A stretch of 64,000 nucleotides of DNA from Desulfocapsa sp. Its GTDB lineage: Bacteria; Desulfobacterota; Desulfobulbia; Desulfobulbales; Desulfocapsaceae. Below, piece after piece: positions 9,448 through 19,172 of the stretch (the first letter of the stretch is position 1; each line of letters begins with the position of its first letter). Under the pieces are notes generated by a model. The model had not been told where the DNA came from and did no database searches. It saw nothing but the letters and a program-made list of their open reading frames with translations. Location of the stretch: the NCBI GenBank assembly GCA_016765495.1, contig JAESPV010000007.1:185603-249602 (forward strand), in the 5' to 3' direction. Both the position numbers and the translations under genes were made by a program.

Positions 9448-10269
9448 ATGAAGAAAACACTCTTTAAAGGAATCATAACCTGTCTTTTTATCAGCCTCGC
9501 TACATTTGCCAGTGCTTCCCAAAATATCACTGGTAAAGTTCTTGAAACCATGGATTCGGGTGGATACACCTATATGCAAGTTGATACCGGTGACAGCCAG
9601 CCATGGGTTGCTATCCCGAAGTCACAGGTAAAAGTTGGACAGGAAGTAACCTACCAGCCCGGTATGGTCATGAAAAACTTTGCTTCCAAAAGCCTGAACC
9701 GTACCTTTGACTCCATTGTGTTCTCTTCCGGGATTGACGGAGGCAGTGCTGCTCCACATGGAAAAGGTATGGGTATGGGTATGGGTATGGGCGGAATGCA
9801 AAACCCCCACGGAGAAAAAGCCGCCGCAGACGCAAATGATTCTTTTGCCAGCGCAGTTCAGGCAGAAGGCGGTGCTCCTGCCACCAGCATTAAGCCAGCA
9901 GCAGGGTCTGGAGGAAGCCTTGGTGCCACGGCTCCTTTTTCCGGAATATCAGTGGACAAAGCAGTGGGTGATAATGCTTATAGTGTAAGTGAAATATTTG
10001 CACAAACAGAAGCCCTGAATGGAAAGACAGTTCGTATTCAAGGGAAAGTTGTTAAATACAGCCCTTCTATCATGGGACGCAACTGGGTTCACCTTCAGGA
10101 TGGTACCGGTGATCCTGAGGCCGGCACCCACGATCTTGTTCTAACCACATCCGAGCAGATAAAGGTTAATACCGTGCTCACCATGGAAGGGGTCCTTGCT
10201 GCCAATAAGGATTTTGGAGCCGGCTATAAATATGTGGCCATTGTTGAAGAGGCAAAAGCTGTTCAGTAA
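9448..10269 (+). CDS. Secreted OB-fold-like (nucleic-acid-binding-like/NrfJ-like) protein
   Basis: Signal peptide ending FASAS; two OB-like segments (ITGKVLETMDSGGYTYMQV... and GKTVRIQGKVVKYSP...NWVHLQDGTGD) separated by a GMGMGMGMGG linker. Confidence 0.65.
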   Translation: MKKTLFKGIITCLFISLATFASASQNITGKVLETMDSGGYTYMQVDTGDSQPWVAIPKSQVKVGQEVTYQPGMVMKNFASKSLNRTFDSIVFSSGIDGGSAAPHGKGMGMGMGMGGMQNPHGEKAAADANDSFASAVQAEGGAPATSIKPAAGSGGSLGATAPFSGISVDKAVGDNAYSVSEIFAQTEALNGKTVRIQGKVVKYSPSIMGRNWVHLQDGTGDPEAGTHDLVLTTSEQIKVNTVLTMEGVLAANKDFGAGYKYVAIVEEAKAVQ

Positions 10270-10346
10270 GGGACGTACACGAAACATCTTGTTGCCCTTT
10301 GTTCCCATTCCTGATTTTCTGTAAACACTGCGAGAAGGAGATTCCG

Positions 10347-11294
10347 GTGAAGATTGGTATTATTGGCCCTGGGGCCCTCGGTTGCCTCCTGGCTGCCAGA
10401 CTCTTTCTCGCAGCCAGTGAGCAGAATAAAATAGTGCTCATTGATCATAACCCTGATCGAGCTGCCATGTTGAACAATCAGGGTATTGTTTTTGAAGCGG
10501 ATGGTGTTAAACAGAAACTGGCTATTCCGCTGAGTAGTAACCCATCTGAGATTGGCCCCATTGATGTTCTCTTTTCCTGTGTTAAATCTCACGACCTTGA
10601 AAAAAGTCTCACATTCGCCACCCCTTTGCTATCTTCCGCCACGCTCCTTATATTTCTGCAAAATGGTATCGGCCATCTGCAGTACAATAAGAGAGCAAAC
10701 GGTCAGGGGATTCCTGTTTTTGCCACAAGCTCAGAAGGAGCCACTCTTCTGGCCCCTGGCCATACAAAACATGCGGGGAAGGGACAGACATACTTAGGAT
10801 TTCTTTCGCAACAGCAGCAAACAGCAGAAAAAAGTCTCCAACAGCTAGCCGCCATTCTTCAACAGGCAAATATTACCTGCAGTGTTTCCAGCGATATTCT
10901 CAGCAGACTTTGGGCCAAGCTTTTTGTCAATGTGGGGATTAATGCACTTACTGCGATTCACAATCTGCCAAATGGCCAACTCCTCAAGTCTTCTGCTATA
11001 AAAGAGACAATGAAACAACTGGTGAGAGAAGCTGAACAGGTTGCAATTGCATCAGGAATAACAATCAGGGAAGATCCTGTTGCTGCAACTCTTGCAGTCT
11101 GCGAACATACGGCAAAGAATATTTCATCTATGCTGCAGGACGTTCGCAGGCATCGCCCCACTGAGATTGATGCAATAAATGGAGCGATAAGTGTGCATGG
11201 ACACAAAAACAACATTGCAACACCTCTCAATGACAAAACCATCGCTCAAATAAAAACCATTGAAAAGACTTACCATGAATATACGACACAATGA
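10347..11294 (+). CDS. panE: 2-dehydropantoate 2-reductase
   Basis: VKIGIIGPGALGCLLAARL Rossmann start; KLFVNVGINALTAI; preferred GTG at 10347 with GAGAAGGAG RBS. Confidence 0.88.
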   Translation: MKIGIIGPGALGCLLAARLFLAASEQNKIVLIDHNPDRAAMLNNQGIVFEADGVKQKLAIPLSSNPSEIGPIDVLFSCVKSHDLEKSLTFATPLLSSATLLIFLQNGIGHLQYNKRANGQGIPVFATSSEGATLLAPGHTKHAGKGQTYLGFLSQQQQTAEKSLQQLAAILQQANITCSVSSDILSRLWAKLFVNVGINALTAIHNLPNGQLLKSSAIKETMKQLVREAEQVAIASGITIREDPVAATLAVCEHTAKNISSMLQDVRRHRPTEIDAINGAISVHGHKNNIATPLNDKTIAQIKTIEKTYHEYTTQ

Positions 11295-11853
11295 GATAGG
11301 ATTTGATCTGGATGGGGTTATCGCAGACACAGGTGAGGCTTTTATCCGTCTTGCCTGTGAGGAGTTTGATTACTGCTCATTCCGTCTGGAAGATATCACC
11401 AGCTTTCAGGTTGAGGACTGTCTCAGCATCCCAACCGACAAGGTGGAACAAATTTTTTACGCCATCCTTAAAGACTCTTTAGGTACAGGGTTACAGCCGT
11501 TCCCCGGCGCAGTGGATGTGATAACAGGCATGGCCGCACAGGCTCCAGTTACCATCATTACAGCAAGACCTCTGGAAAAACCTGTTTCCGACTGGCTGGA
11601 TCACTTTTTCTCTTCCGAAACATGTAAGCAGATAAAACTTGTAGCCATGGGTGATCACGATGACAAAGCCCGCTACATAAAAGATCATAATCTGAACTAC
11701 TTTGTGGATGATCGAGTGGAAACCTGTTTACAACTTGCCGAAACAAACATTACTCCCATTGTTTTCAATCAACCGTGGAACCACAACAAACACAGCCTGC
11801 ACAGTGTCAGCAACTGGCAGGAAATCCAAGACCTTCTCAAGAATCAAAAATAA
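11275..11853 (+). CDS. HAD-superfamily hydrolase (5'-nucleotidase-like)
   Basis: IGFDLDGVIADTGEAF motif I, IITARPLEKP motif II, YFVDDRVETC motif IV. Start overlaps the end of panE. Confidence 0.8.
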   Translation: MNIRHNEIGFDLDGVIADTGEAFIRLACEEFDYCSFRLEDITSFQVEDCLSIPTDKVEQIFYAILKDSLGTGLQPFPGAVDVITGMAAQAPVTIITARPLEKPVSDWLDHFFSSETCKQIKLVAMGDHDDKARYIKDHNLNYFVDDRVETCLQLAETNITPIVFNQPWNHNKHSLHSVSNWQEIQDLLKNQK

Positions 11854-11854
11854 T

Positions 11855-12284
11855 ATGCGCTGTCCTCATTGCCAGCAAAAAATCCAGGTGTACCGAAACC
11901 CTGTTCCAACCGTCGATATAATCATCGAAGTTGAAGGGGGCCATTGTACTCATCAAACGAAAGAACCCGCCCCATGGCTGGGCATTACCGGGCGGCTTTG
12001 TTGATTACGGAGAATCTTACGAGACTGCAGCGACAAGAGAGGCAAAAGAAGAGACAGGACTTGTGGTAAAGAATCTTCAACAGTTCAGAACCTACTCTGA
12101 TCCGAATCGTGATCCCAGACAACACACAGCATCAACAGTTTTCATTGCTCAAGCTACCACACAACCAACGGCAGGAGACGATGCTGCTGAAGCAAAACTA
12201 TTCACAAAAGAAAACTTACCAGAACTGGTATTTGATCACAGCAAAATTATAGCCGACTACTTTTCCCTAAAAAAAGAGATGTAA
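11855..12284 (+). pseudogene. NUDIX hydrolase with N-terminal CxxC, apparent +1-nt frameshift
   Basis: [28 protein letters not shown] in one frame continues as [42 protein letters not shown] in the next frame; junction at a GGGGG run (11936-11940). Confidence 0.85.
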
Positions 12285-12314
12285 GCCAAAAACTCAGGTA
12301 AACAACGTAAGTGG

Positions 12315-12405
12315 TCAGGGTGCTGCAGATTTGTGCCAGCACCTCTGTCCGCCATAGTCTGTCCTATGCGGACAGAGGTGATCGTGCAAATCTTTCGCGC
12401 CCTGA
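12315..12405. repeat. Long imperfect inverted repeat (about 91 nt) between convergent genes
   Basis: TCAGGG-N6-AGATTTG-N6-CACCTCTGTCCGCCATAG / CTATGCGGACAGAGGTG-N6-CAAATCT-N6-CCCTGA. Confidence 0.8.
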
Positions 12406-12416
12406 GCGCTTCCCCC

Positions 12417-12587
12417 CTACTGCATAAGCCATTTTAGCAGAAAAAACATCCCCAACCCTGCGCCCGCAGAACTGTATATCAGCAGTCAGGGGGTACAATT
12501 ACTACCAAATTTTTTTTTAATAACAGTAAAAGTAGCAAGCGCTGCCACTCCCGCAATGAGTATATAAAGAAAAGTAAAATCCTGCAT
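12417..12587 (-). other. Small membrane-protein ORF with in-frame TGA (56 codons if read through)
   Basis: MQDFTFLYILIAGVAALATFTVIKKKFGSNCTP-(TGA)-LLIYSSAGAGLGMFFLLKWLMQ-stop; both halves in the same frame and hydrophobic. Confidence 0.4.
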
Positions 12588-12596
12588 ATCCCTGCT

Positions 12597-14396
12597 TTAC
12601 CCTTTAATCCGAACACCGGTTTTCTTACGAAGACGAATTGATTGAGGTGTAACCTCAACCAGTTCATCATCATTAATATAGGCGATACAATCTTCAAGAG
12701 TCATCATAACGGGAGGTGTCAAAACCACAGACTCATCCGATCCGGAGGCACGCATATTAGTAAGTTTTTTTCCTTTTGCAGGATTCACAACCAGATCAGT
12801 ACTGCGGCAATGTTCACCCAAAATCTGCCCTTGATACATTGGCGATCCCGGCCCCACAAAAAGCTTACCACGTTCCTGCAGGTTAAACAGAGCAAAAGCA
12901 ACAGATGTACACGGTTCTTTAACCACCAGTACCCCACTCACACGATTAACAATTTCTCCAGCCCATGGTCCATACTCAGCAAACACATAACTCATCATGC
13001 CCATGCCCTTGGTGTCAGTCATGAATTCCGAACGATACCCAAGCAGTCCACGGGTTGGAATTTTAAACTTGAGGCGAGCCATACCATTTTGATTGGTCAT
13101 CTCTTCCATCAGGCCTTTAAGTTTGCCAAGTTTTTCTATTACCGCCCCCTGATACTGTTCATCAACATCAACGGTCAACGCCTCATAAGGTTCGAGGGTC
13201 TCACCATCTTCTTCTTTTAAGATTACCTGGGGACGGGTAACCTGCAATTCATAACCTTCCCTTCTCATGTTTTCAATAAGGATGGAAAGATGCAACTCAC
13301 CACGTCCGGAAACTCTAAAGCCCACGGCATCAGTAAGTGGCTCATATTGCAGCGCAACATCGGAAAGTGTTTCTCTTTTCAAACGTTCTTCAATATGACG
13401 GGAGGTAACATATTTCCCTTCTTTTCCAGCAAACGGCGAGTCATTGGGGATAAAATTCATGGAGATGGTTGGGGGATCGATATCGATCAGTGGCAAGGGC
13501 TTAGGATCATCCGGATCGGTAAACGTTACTCCAACGGTAACATCTTCCATTCCAGCCACGGCAACAATCTCACCGGTGGTGGCAGTTTCTGTGGAAACTT
13601 TTTCATCACAGGCAAAACGATAAATTTTTGTAATACGAACCGGTTTAATTGATCCGTCCCGACGGCAAACAACAACCGGCTGATTGATGGACAAGGTGCC
13701 ATTTACAACCTTTCCAATGCCAAGACGTCCAAGATATGGGTTGTAGTCAATGGTTCCTACCTGCATTTGCAGGGAGGCATCGGGTGAACCGCTTGGAGCT
13801 GGAATATGGTCAACAATCATTTCTGAAATGACGTGCATATTGCCGCCATCCACGACTTCTTCATCATGTTCTTTGAGAGCATAGCCTTCTTTTGCAGAGG
13901 CATAAACCACCGGAAAATCAAGTGTCTCATCGGGGGCATTCAGCTTTACAAAGAGGTCAAAGACCTGATCAACAACCCAGTCACACCGGGCAGCAGGTTT
14001 GTCAATTTTATTGATTACGACGATTACCGGAAGATTGTTTTCCAGAGCCTTTTTCAGAACAAAATATGTCTGAGGCATGGGACCTTCCTGAGCATCGACA
14101 AGAAGCATTGCACCATCGGCCATTCGGAGTACACGTTCGACCTGGCCGCCAAAATCTGCATGACCTGGGGTATCAATAATATTGATCCAGTGGTCATTAT
14201 ATTCGTAAGATCCATTTTTGGCAGTGATGGTGATTCCACGCTCCCGCTCAATATCTCCGGAATCCATCAAACGTTCGGAAACTCGTTCGTTTTCCCTGAA
14301 CATACCGGAATGTTTAAATAACTCATCTACAAGCGTTGTTTTGCCGTGATCGACATGGGCGATAATCGCAACATTTCGAATTTTATCCTGTTCCAT
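12597..14396 (-). CDS. typA: Ribosome-associated GTPase TypA/BipA
   Basis: 599 aa. NVAIIAHVDHGKTTLVDELFKHSG, DTPGHADFGGQVERVL, VINKIDKP; C-terminus GSDESVVLTPP. Confidence 0.97.
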   Translation of the reverse strand: MEQDKIRNVAIIAHVDHGKTTLVDELFKHSGMFRENERVSERLMDSGDIERERGITITAKNGSYEYNDHWINIIDTPGHADFGGQVERVLRMADGAMLLVDAQEGPMPQTYFVLKKALENNLPVIVVINKIDKPAARCDWVVDQVFDLFVKLNAPDETLDFPVVYASAKEGYALKEHDEEVVDGGNMHVISEMIVDHIPAPSGSPDASLQMQVGTIDYNPYLGRLGIGKVVNGTLSINQPVVVCRRDGSIKPVRITKIYRFACDEKVSTETATTGEIVAVAGMEDVTVGVTFTDPDDPKPLPLIDIDPPTISMNFIPNDSPFAGKEGKYVTSRHIEERLKRETLSDVALQYEPLTDAVGFRVSGRGELHLSILIENMRREGYELQVTRPQVILKEEDGETLEPYEALTVDVDEQYQGAVIEKLGKLKGLMEEMTNQNGMARLKFKIPTRGLLGYRSEFMTDTKGMGMMSYVFAEYGPWAGEIVNRVSGVLVVKEPCTSVAFALFNLQERGKLFVGPGSPMYQGQILGEHCRSTDLVVNPAKGKKLTNMRASGSDESVVLTPPVMMTLEDCIAYINDDELVEVTPQSIRLRKKTGVRIKG

Positions 14397-14520
14397 CTTT
14401 TGCCTCTAAAAAGGAAAAAAGCACCCAGCCATATGCGGTTGCTTTAAAATTATTTTTGGTGTTGTGGTTGAAAAACTCAACAGAATAACAAAACCTCACC
14501 GACTTGACAAGAAAATTAAA

Positions 14521-15876
14521 TCACAGGGAATCAAGGATTTTTTTTCGGCTATCAGCGGAACGTTTCAGCACAGAGACAGCCTCATCGACATAATCATACA
14601 CCTTTGCCTGCTTCCCCTTTGCAGGACGCATAATTCGGCCCAACACCTGTAAAAGTCTCCCCTCAAAGGTGATGGGGGTAGTAAGAAACAAGTTGCTCAA
14701 TCCCGGACAATCAAAACCTTCACCAATGAGTTGCAAGGTGGCAACCAAAACCTTTATCTGGCCGGACTGAACTGTTTCAACAATGGCCGCTCGCTGATCC
14801 GCTGCTGTTTGTCCGGTAAGCAGGGCAACATCAACACCTCGCGTCTTAAGTCCCTTTTCAAAAACCTGACAATGGCTGACACGATCTGAAACCAGCAGCT
14901 GGATCCCGCTGTTTTTCTTTCTGCTTTCACGGGCAACATCATCAATAATCTGCTGATTTCTTTTTACGTCCTGGATAAGCGCAGTTATCAGAGGCTGATA
15001 ATCTCCGCAGTAATGATATTGAAAAGTGGTTTTACAACGCACAAGTTCAGGCTTTACGACAGCACCCGTTGCGTGCAGTTCTTCTTGATCTACCTTGTGA
15101 AACAGATCACCCATATAAAAATTAATCAGCTTTGTTGAACCGTCATCACTACGAAAAGCTGTGGCTGAAAGACCAAGAAGATAGTGACCGGAAAAACTAC
15201 TCACAACATCTGTAAACAGGGCTGCCGGTACCCGGTGACATTCATCCACCACCAGATGGCCAAAATTAGGAGCCAGTTCCTGCACCCGTTTTCTGGCTGT
15301 ATTTACGATAGCCACGGTGATGGGCTGCACATCAAAATGCCCATCGCCCACAAGACCAGAAGAACAATGCAGGAACTCTTTTATGCGCTCCTGCCACTGA
15401 TACAACAGCTCTTTAGTGTGGACAACAATGAGCGCAGGTTGTTTTCGGGCAGCAATAATTGCAAGTGCCATCACAGTTTTTCCACTTCCGGTTCCAGCTT
15501 CCAACACTCCAAGAGAACGATTTTCCGCATCTAACAGTGCTGAATTCTGATAAGAACGCAAGCTTCCCTGAAACACAAAATCCTCTTCTGCCAGCAGCAA
15601 ACGTTTGTCAACAATTACCGGTGTTTCCTGCAGAAACTCGCGGCACAACAGAACGGCCTGATTGGCAAAACCTCTTGGAAACCGCAAACCGTCAGGCGCC
15701 GAATCATAGTATTTCAATGTTGGCTTGAGCTTCTTCCCAATCCAGCGACCATACTTTTTCGCTGATATATATTTAGGATTATCAATTGTGAGGCGCGCTT
15801 TAACAGCACGTTCAAGATCAAGGGGGATATCTTCAAGAAGACAATCTGCAGCAACAGTAAGACGTGACATAGACAC
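14521..15876 (-). CDS. Superfamily II DNA/RNA helicase (DEAD/DEAH type)
   Basis: LEAGTGSGKTVMAL (Walker A), VVDECHR (DECH box), LSATAFRSD, QLIGEGFDCPGL and QVLGRIMRP (motifs V and VI). Confidence 0.9.
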   Translation of the reverse strand: MSMSRLTVAADCLLEDIPLDLERAVKARLTIDNPKYISAKKYGRWIGKKLKPTLKYYDSAPDGLRFPRGFANQAVLLCREFLQETPVIVDKRLLLAEEDFVFQGSLRSYQNSALLDAENRSLGVLEAGTGSGKTVMALAIIAARKQPALIVVHTKELLYQWQERIKEFLHCSSGLVGDGHFDVQPITVAIVNTARKRVQELAPNFGHLVVDECHRVPAALFTDVVSSFSGHYLLGLSATAFRSDDGSTKLINFYMGDLFHKVDQEELHATGAVVKPELVRCKTTFQYHYCGDYQPLITALIQDVKRNQQIIDDVARESRKKNSGIQLLVSDRVSHCQVFEKGLKTRGVDVALLTGQTAADQRAAIVETVQSGQIKVLVATLQLIGEGFDCPGLSNLFLTTPITFEGRLLQVLGRIMRPAKGKQAKVYDYVDEAVSVLKRSADSRKKILDSL

Positions 15877-15930
15877 ACTTTTCGCAACTATTCAATTGAT
15901 TATCTGACAGGTCTGTGGCATTTTCACTCT

Positions 15931-16848
15931 ATGCCCAATACTCTCATCCATATCGGGATACAAACCCCACTGACAAGGCTTGGAATCAAAGAGGCACCGC
16001 TGCAGTGGATTGTGGTGGGTTGCATTATCCCTGACATTCCATGGATTGTCCAGCGGATTTTCACGTATCTTCCGGGAATTGATTCTTTAGACCTGCGACT
16101 TTACAGCGCCACCCAGGCAAGTCTTGTCTATTGCCTGATACTTTCTCTGGCTCTGGCTATGCTGGCCAGCAGAAGCAAGCAGATCTTCCTGATCCTTGCA
16201 TCAAACAGCCTTTTTCATCTGCTCCTTGATGCAACTCAAAAAAAATGGGGAAATGGCATAAATTTATTTGTTCCATTTTCCTGGAAAGTGACAAATTTTG
16301 GAGTAATCTGGCCGGAACATCTGATAAGCTCTTTTTTTATACTTACAGGACTTATCACACTTGCTGTCCTATGGCCCAAGGCAATTCAAGTCAAACAGTT
16401 ACTGCAAAAGCCAAACAGAACAAAAATAATATGCATTACAACCTGTCTTGTTTTCTACTTTTGCAGCCCGGCCCTGCTCCTCAGTACTGCCTATGACGCC
16501 AATATTCATTACGGAAAAACACTTAGCGAACATACAACACGACATGGTAAAACAATTGAAATAGACAGAGCCAAATACAATGCAACAACAAACTCCCTGG
16601 AGTGCTACATTGATACTAATTTACGGATTGCCAATCCACCAGAAATAGAGTCAGGAATTATCACCATCCGCGGGCGTTTCCTCAACGAAGAAACTCTTCA
16701 TCTGGAAGAATATCATATTCACAAGATTTCACGAGACTATTCATCATATATAGGATTATTACTCGCCCTATTCCTTTGGAGCCACACATTCTTCTATCAC
16801 TACTATAAACCACCCCAAACACTAACAGGAACCCCACATGACTCTTAA
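15931..16848 (+). CDS. Multi-pass membrane protein, metal-dependent hydrolase-like (YdjM/DUF457-type)
   Basis: PNTLIHIGIQTPLTRLG, CIIPDIPWI, SLFHLLLDATQ; several hydrophobic segments. Confidence 0.55.
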   Translation: MPNTLIHIGIQTPLTRLGIKEAPLQWIVVGCIIPDIPWIVQRIFTYLPGIDSLDLRLYSATQASLVYCLILSLALAMLASRSKQIFLILASNSLFHLLLDATQKKWGNGINLFVPFSWKVTNFGVIWPEHLISSFFILTGLITLAVLWPKAIQVKQLLQKPNRTKIICITTCLVFYFCSPALLLSTAYDANIHYGKTLSEHTTRHGKTIEIDRAKYNATTNSLECYIDTNLRIANPPEIESGIITIRGRFLNEETLHLEEYHIHKISRDYSSYIGLLLALFLWSHTFFYHYYKPPQTLTGTPHDS

Positions 16849-17452
16849 ACCTTTCTTTACAGCTCTTTTCTTAATGCTGTTAGCGGGAACTCTCTCTTTT
16901 GCAAGCCCTGACAAGCAAGCCATTACCATGACTCTGCCAAGCAGTGTCGTCAAAGACGCAATCGCCAAAAGCCTTCCACTGGAGTTTCCGATAAATTCCG
17001 ATACATTACTTGGATCAATCGCAATTGACAAAATAGAGAACCTGCAATTTAAATTGAATAAACTTTCAAGTCACATCACGTTAACCGGACGTGAATTAAA
17101 TATTGTAACCTCCATTGCAGGACATAACCTTCGCATGAAAATCGGCTCACTCACCATGGGTTTTCAATGTGATGCCACCCTACGGTTTGACAGCTCAAGC
17201 CAGACACTGTTTATCAAACCAATTATTACTGACCTTCAATCTACAGACGAGGCGAAGAAAAATGTCGCCGCAACTATTGCCCTGCTTTTCAACAATCGGG
17301 AATTTCCGCTGCAAATAGAAAAACTCAAACCCATTGTAGCTGATATGGGGAATAAATTTCTATCCATCTCCATGGACATCACAAGCATAGAACTGCATCC
17401 CGACAGACTGTTTTTGAGCCTTACACCAAAAATTGAGACCACCGGAAAATGA
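16838..17452 (+). CDS. Exported hypothetical protein
   Basis: Signal peptide MTLKPFFTALFLMLLAGTLSFA; start overlaps the preceding ORF. Confidence 0.65.
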   Translation: MTLKPFFTALFLMLLAGTLSFASPDKQAITMTLPSSVVKDAIAKSLPLEFPINSDTLLGSIAIDKIENLQFKLNKLSSHITLTGRELNIVTSIAGHNLRMKIGSLTMGFQCDATLRFDSSSQTLFIKPIITDLQSTDEAKKNVAATIALLFNNREFPLQIEKLKPIVADMGNKFLSISMDITSIELHPDRLFLSLTPKIETTGK

Positions 17453-17642
17453 GCAATGGCTCGGTTGCCCAATAAAACAATGCCTTACCGGTTGAACTAT
17501 GTTATTTTTTAATTTTAAAGTTTTGCTTGTTTTACTACTTGTATTAAACTGTTCAGATTTGCTGGGAAAACATTTATATATTTTACCTTTTGTGAAATAA
17601 TAGCATTGCTCTTCTATCGACACCTTGTTGAGGAAACAGACT

Positions 17643-19172
17643 ATGCAGTCATTGCAGCACCTTTCCTGGATATTTCCAGAAGACTTTGTGCTTTCAGACC
17701 TGGAAAAACTCCTTTCTGTGCACTTTACAATGCAATTCGATTCCGTGAAAAAAAGCAGTCGAATTTGGTATGACACTTTTGACTGGCGTCTTTTTCGTAA
17801 AAAGCAGAGACTGACCAGTGAGGGAAACAACTGGATCCTTGATGACTTTCAGGGCCGGCAGCTGGCTGTCCTGAAGAGCCCTGAAAAATCATTCCGTTTT
17901 GCCTGGCAGTTCCCCGTCTCACCTCTTCGTCAATTCCTTGAAAACTCATTGGATGTTCGAGCTGTTCTACCAATTGCTGCTGAAGAGCTCGAGTCTTCTT
18001 CTGTACAGATTTTCAACAAGGATAAAAAGATTGTTGTCTTTCTGAATATCCAGCAGTCTACTAACAGCCAAAACGGAAAACAGCGAATTACCGTGCATAT
18101 GGAAGAGGTGCGTGGCTGCAATAAATGGTTTAAACGAGTTGCCAGGGTTCTTGACACTGCTGCTGTTAAACTTGGTAGCATTGGTGATCTGTTCCCCTTT
18201 ATTCTTGAGGGAACTGATCGCAAGCCTCTGGATTATGGTTCCGGCTATGCTGTTCCTTTGACGCCTGAAATGAGCAGTGTTGATGCAACTCAAAGGATTT
18301 TTGTATTCCTGCTATCCTGTATACGCCGCAATGAAGAGGGGATCATCGATGATCTCGACTCGGAATTCCTCCATGACCTGCGAGTGGCGGTACGAAGAAC
18401 ACGTTCAGCACTGAGCCTCCTCAAAGGAGTGCTGACAGCCGATGTAACGGATCGTTTCAAAGAAGATTTTCGTTATATTGGTCAAATTACCAACCCGGTT
18501 CGTGATTTGGATATTTACCTGCTCAACGAGAAAAAATACCAGGAAAGTGTTCCGCAACGTCTCCAACAAGGATTGACCTATTTTTTTGAAACCCTTGCAG
18601 ATAGAAGAAAAGAAGAACAGCGAGAACTCATCACATCTCTGCGCAGCATGCGTTATCAACAAATACTGACAGACTGGTCTCAACTGCTTGATCAGGAAGA
18701 CATGCTGCCAGCTGGAAAAAAAGGTGCTATTCCCATTGGGACTCTTGCCGGAAAAATTATCCACAAACGATTTAGAAGAATATTGAATGATGGAGCGAAG
18801 ATTCATCAGCGCAGCCCGGACAGCGAGCTGCACAAACTGCGCCTCCAATGCAAAAAACTTCGTTACTGCCTGGAATTTTTCGCCACTCTCTACGAGCCAC
18901 AGCACATGAAGCAATTCATTAAACAGCTAAAAATATTACAGAATAACCTCGGAGACTTCAACGACCTCTCTGTACAACAGGAGATACTTGCCGATTATCT
19001 ATCAAAGACCAAACCGGGATCCAGGAAGTCACTGGAATTGGCAGCATCCATCGGTGGTTTAATGACAGCTCTTGCCGTACAGCATCATCGGGTCAGGGCT
19101 CATTTTGAGAAAACTTTTGCCCACTTTTGTCGTCCAAAAAACATGAAGCTTTACCGGCAGATTTTTGATTGA
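17643..19172 (+). CDS. CHAD domain-containing protein with CYTH-like N-terminus
   Basis: LHDLRVAVRRTRSALSLL and LHKLRLQCKKLRYCLEFF conserved His/Arg CHAD repeats; ATG at 17643 preferred over TTG at 17625. Confidence 0.82.
   Translation: MQSLQHLSWIFPEDFVLSDLEKLLSVHFTMQFDSVKKSSRIWYDTFDWRLFRKKQRLTSEGNNWILDDFQGRQLAVLKSPEKSFRFAWQFPVSPLRQFLENSLDVRAVLPIAAEELESSSVQIFNKDKKIVVFLNIQQSTNSQNGKQRITVHMEEVRGCNKWFKRVARVLDTAAVKLGSIGDLFPFILEGTDRKPLDYGSGYAVPLTPEMSSVDATQRIFVFLLSCIRRNEEGIIDDLDSEFLHDLRVAVRRTRSALSLLKGVLTADVTDRFKEDFRYIGQITNPVRDLDIYLLNEKKYQESVPQRLQQGLTYFFETLADRRKEEQRELITSLRSMRYQQILTDWSQLLDQEDMLPAGKKGAIPIGTLAGKIIHKRFRRILNDGAKIHQRSPDSELHKLRLQCKKLRYCLEFFATLYEPQHMKQFIKQLKILQNNLGDFNDLSVQQEILADYLSKTKPGSRKSLELAASIGGLMTALAVQHHRVRAHFEKTFAHFCRPKNMKLYRQIFD

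Noticed and set aside
12642-14321. Several plus-strand ORFs across typA (192, 120 and 162 aa)
   Set aside because: Antisense shadows of a highly conserved typA frame; no family motifs.
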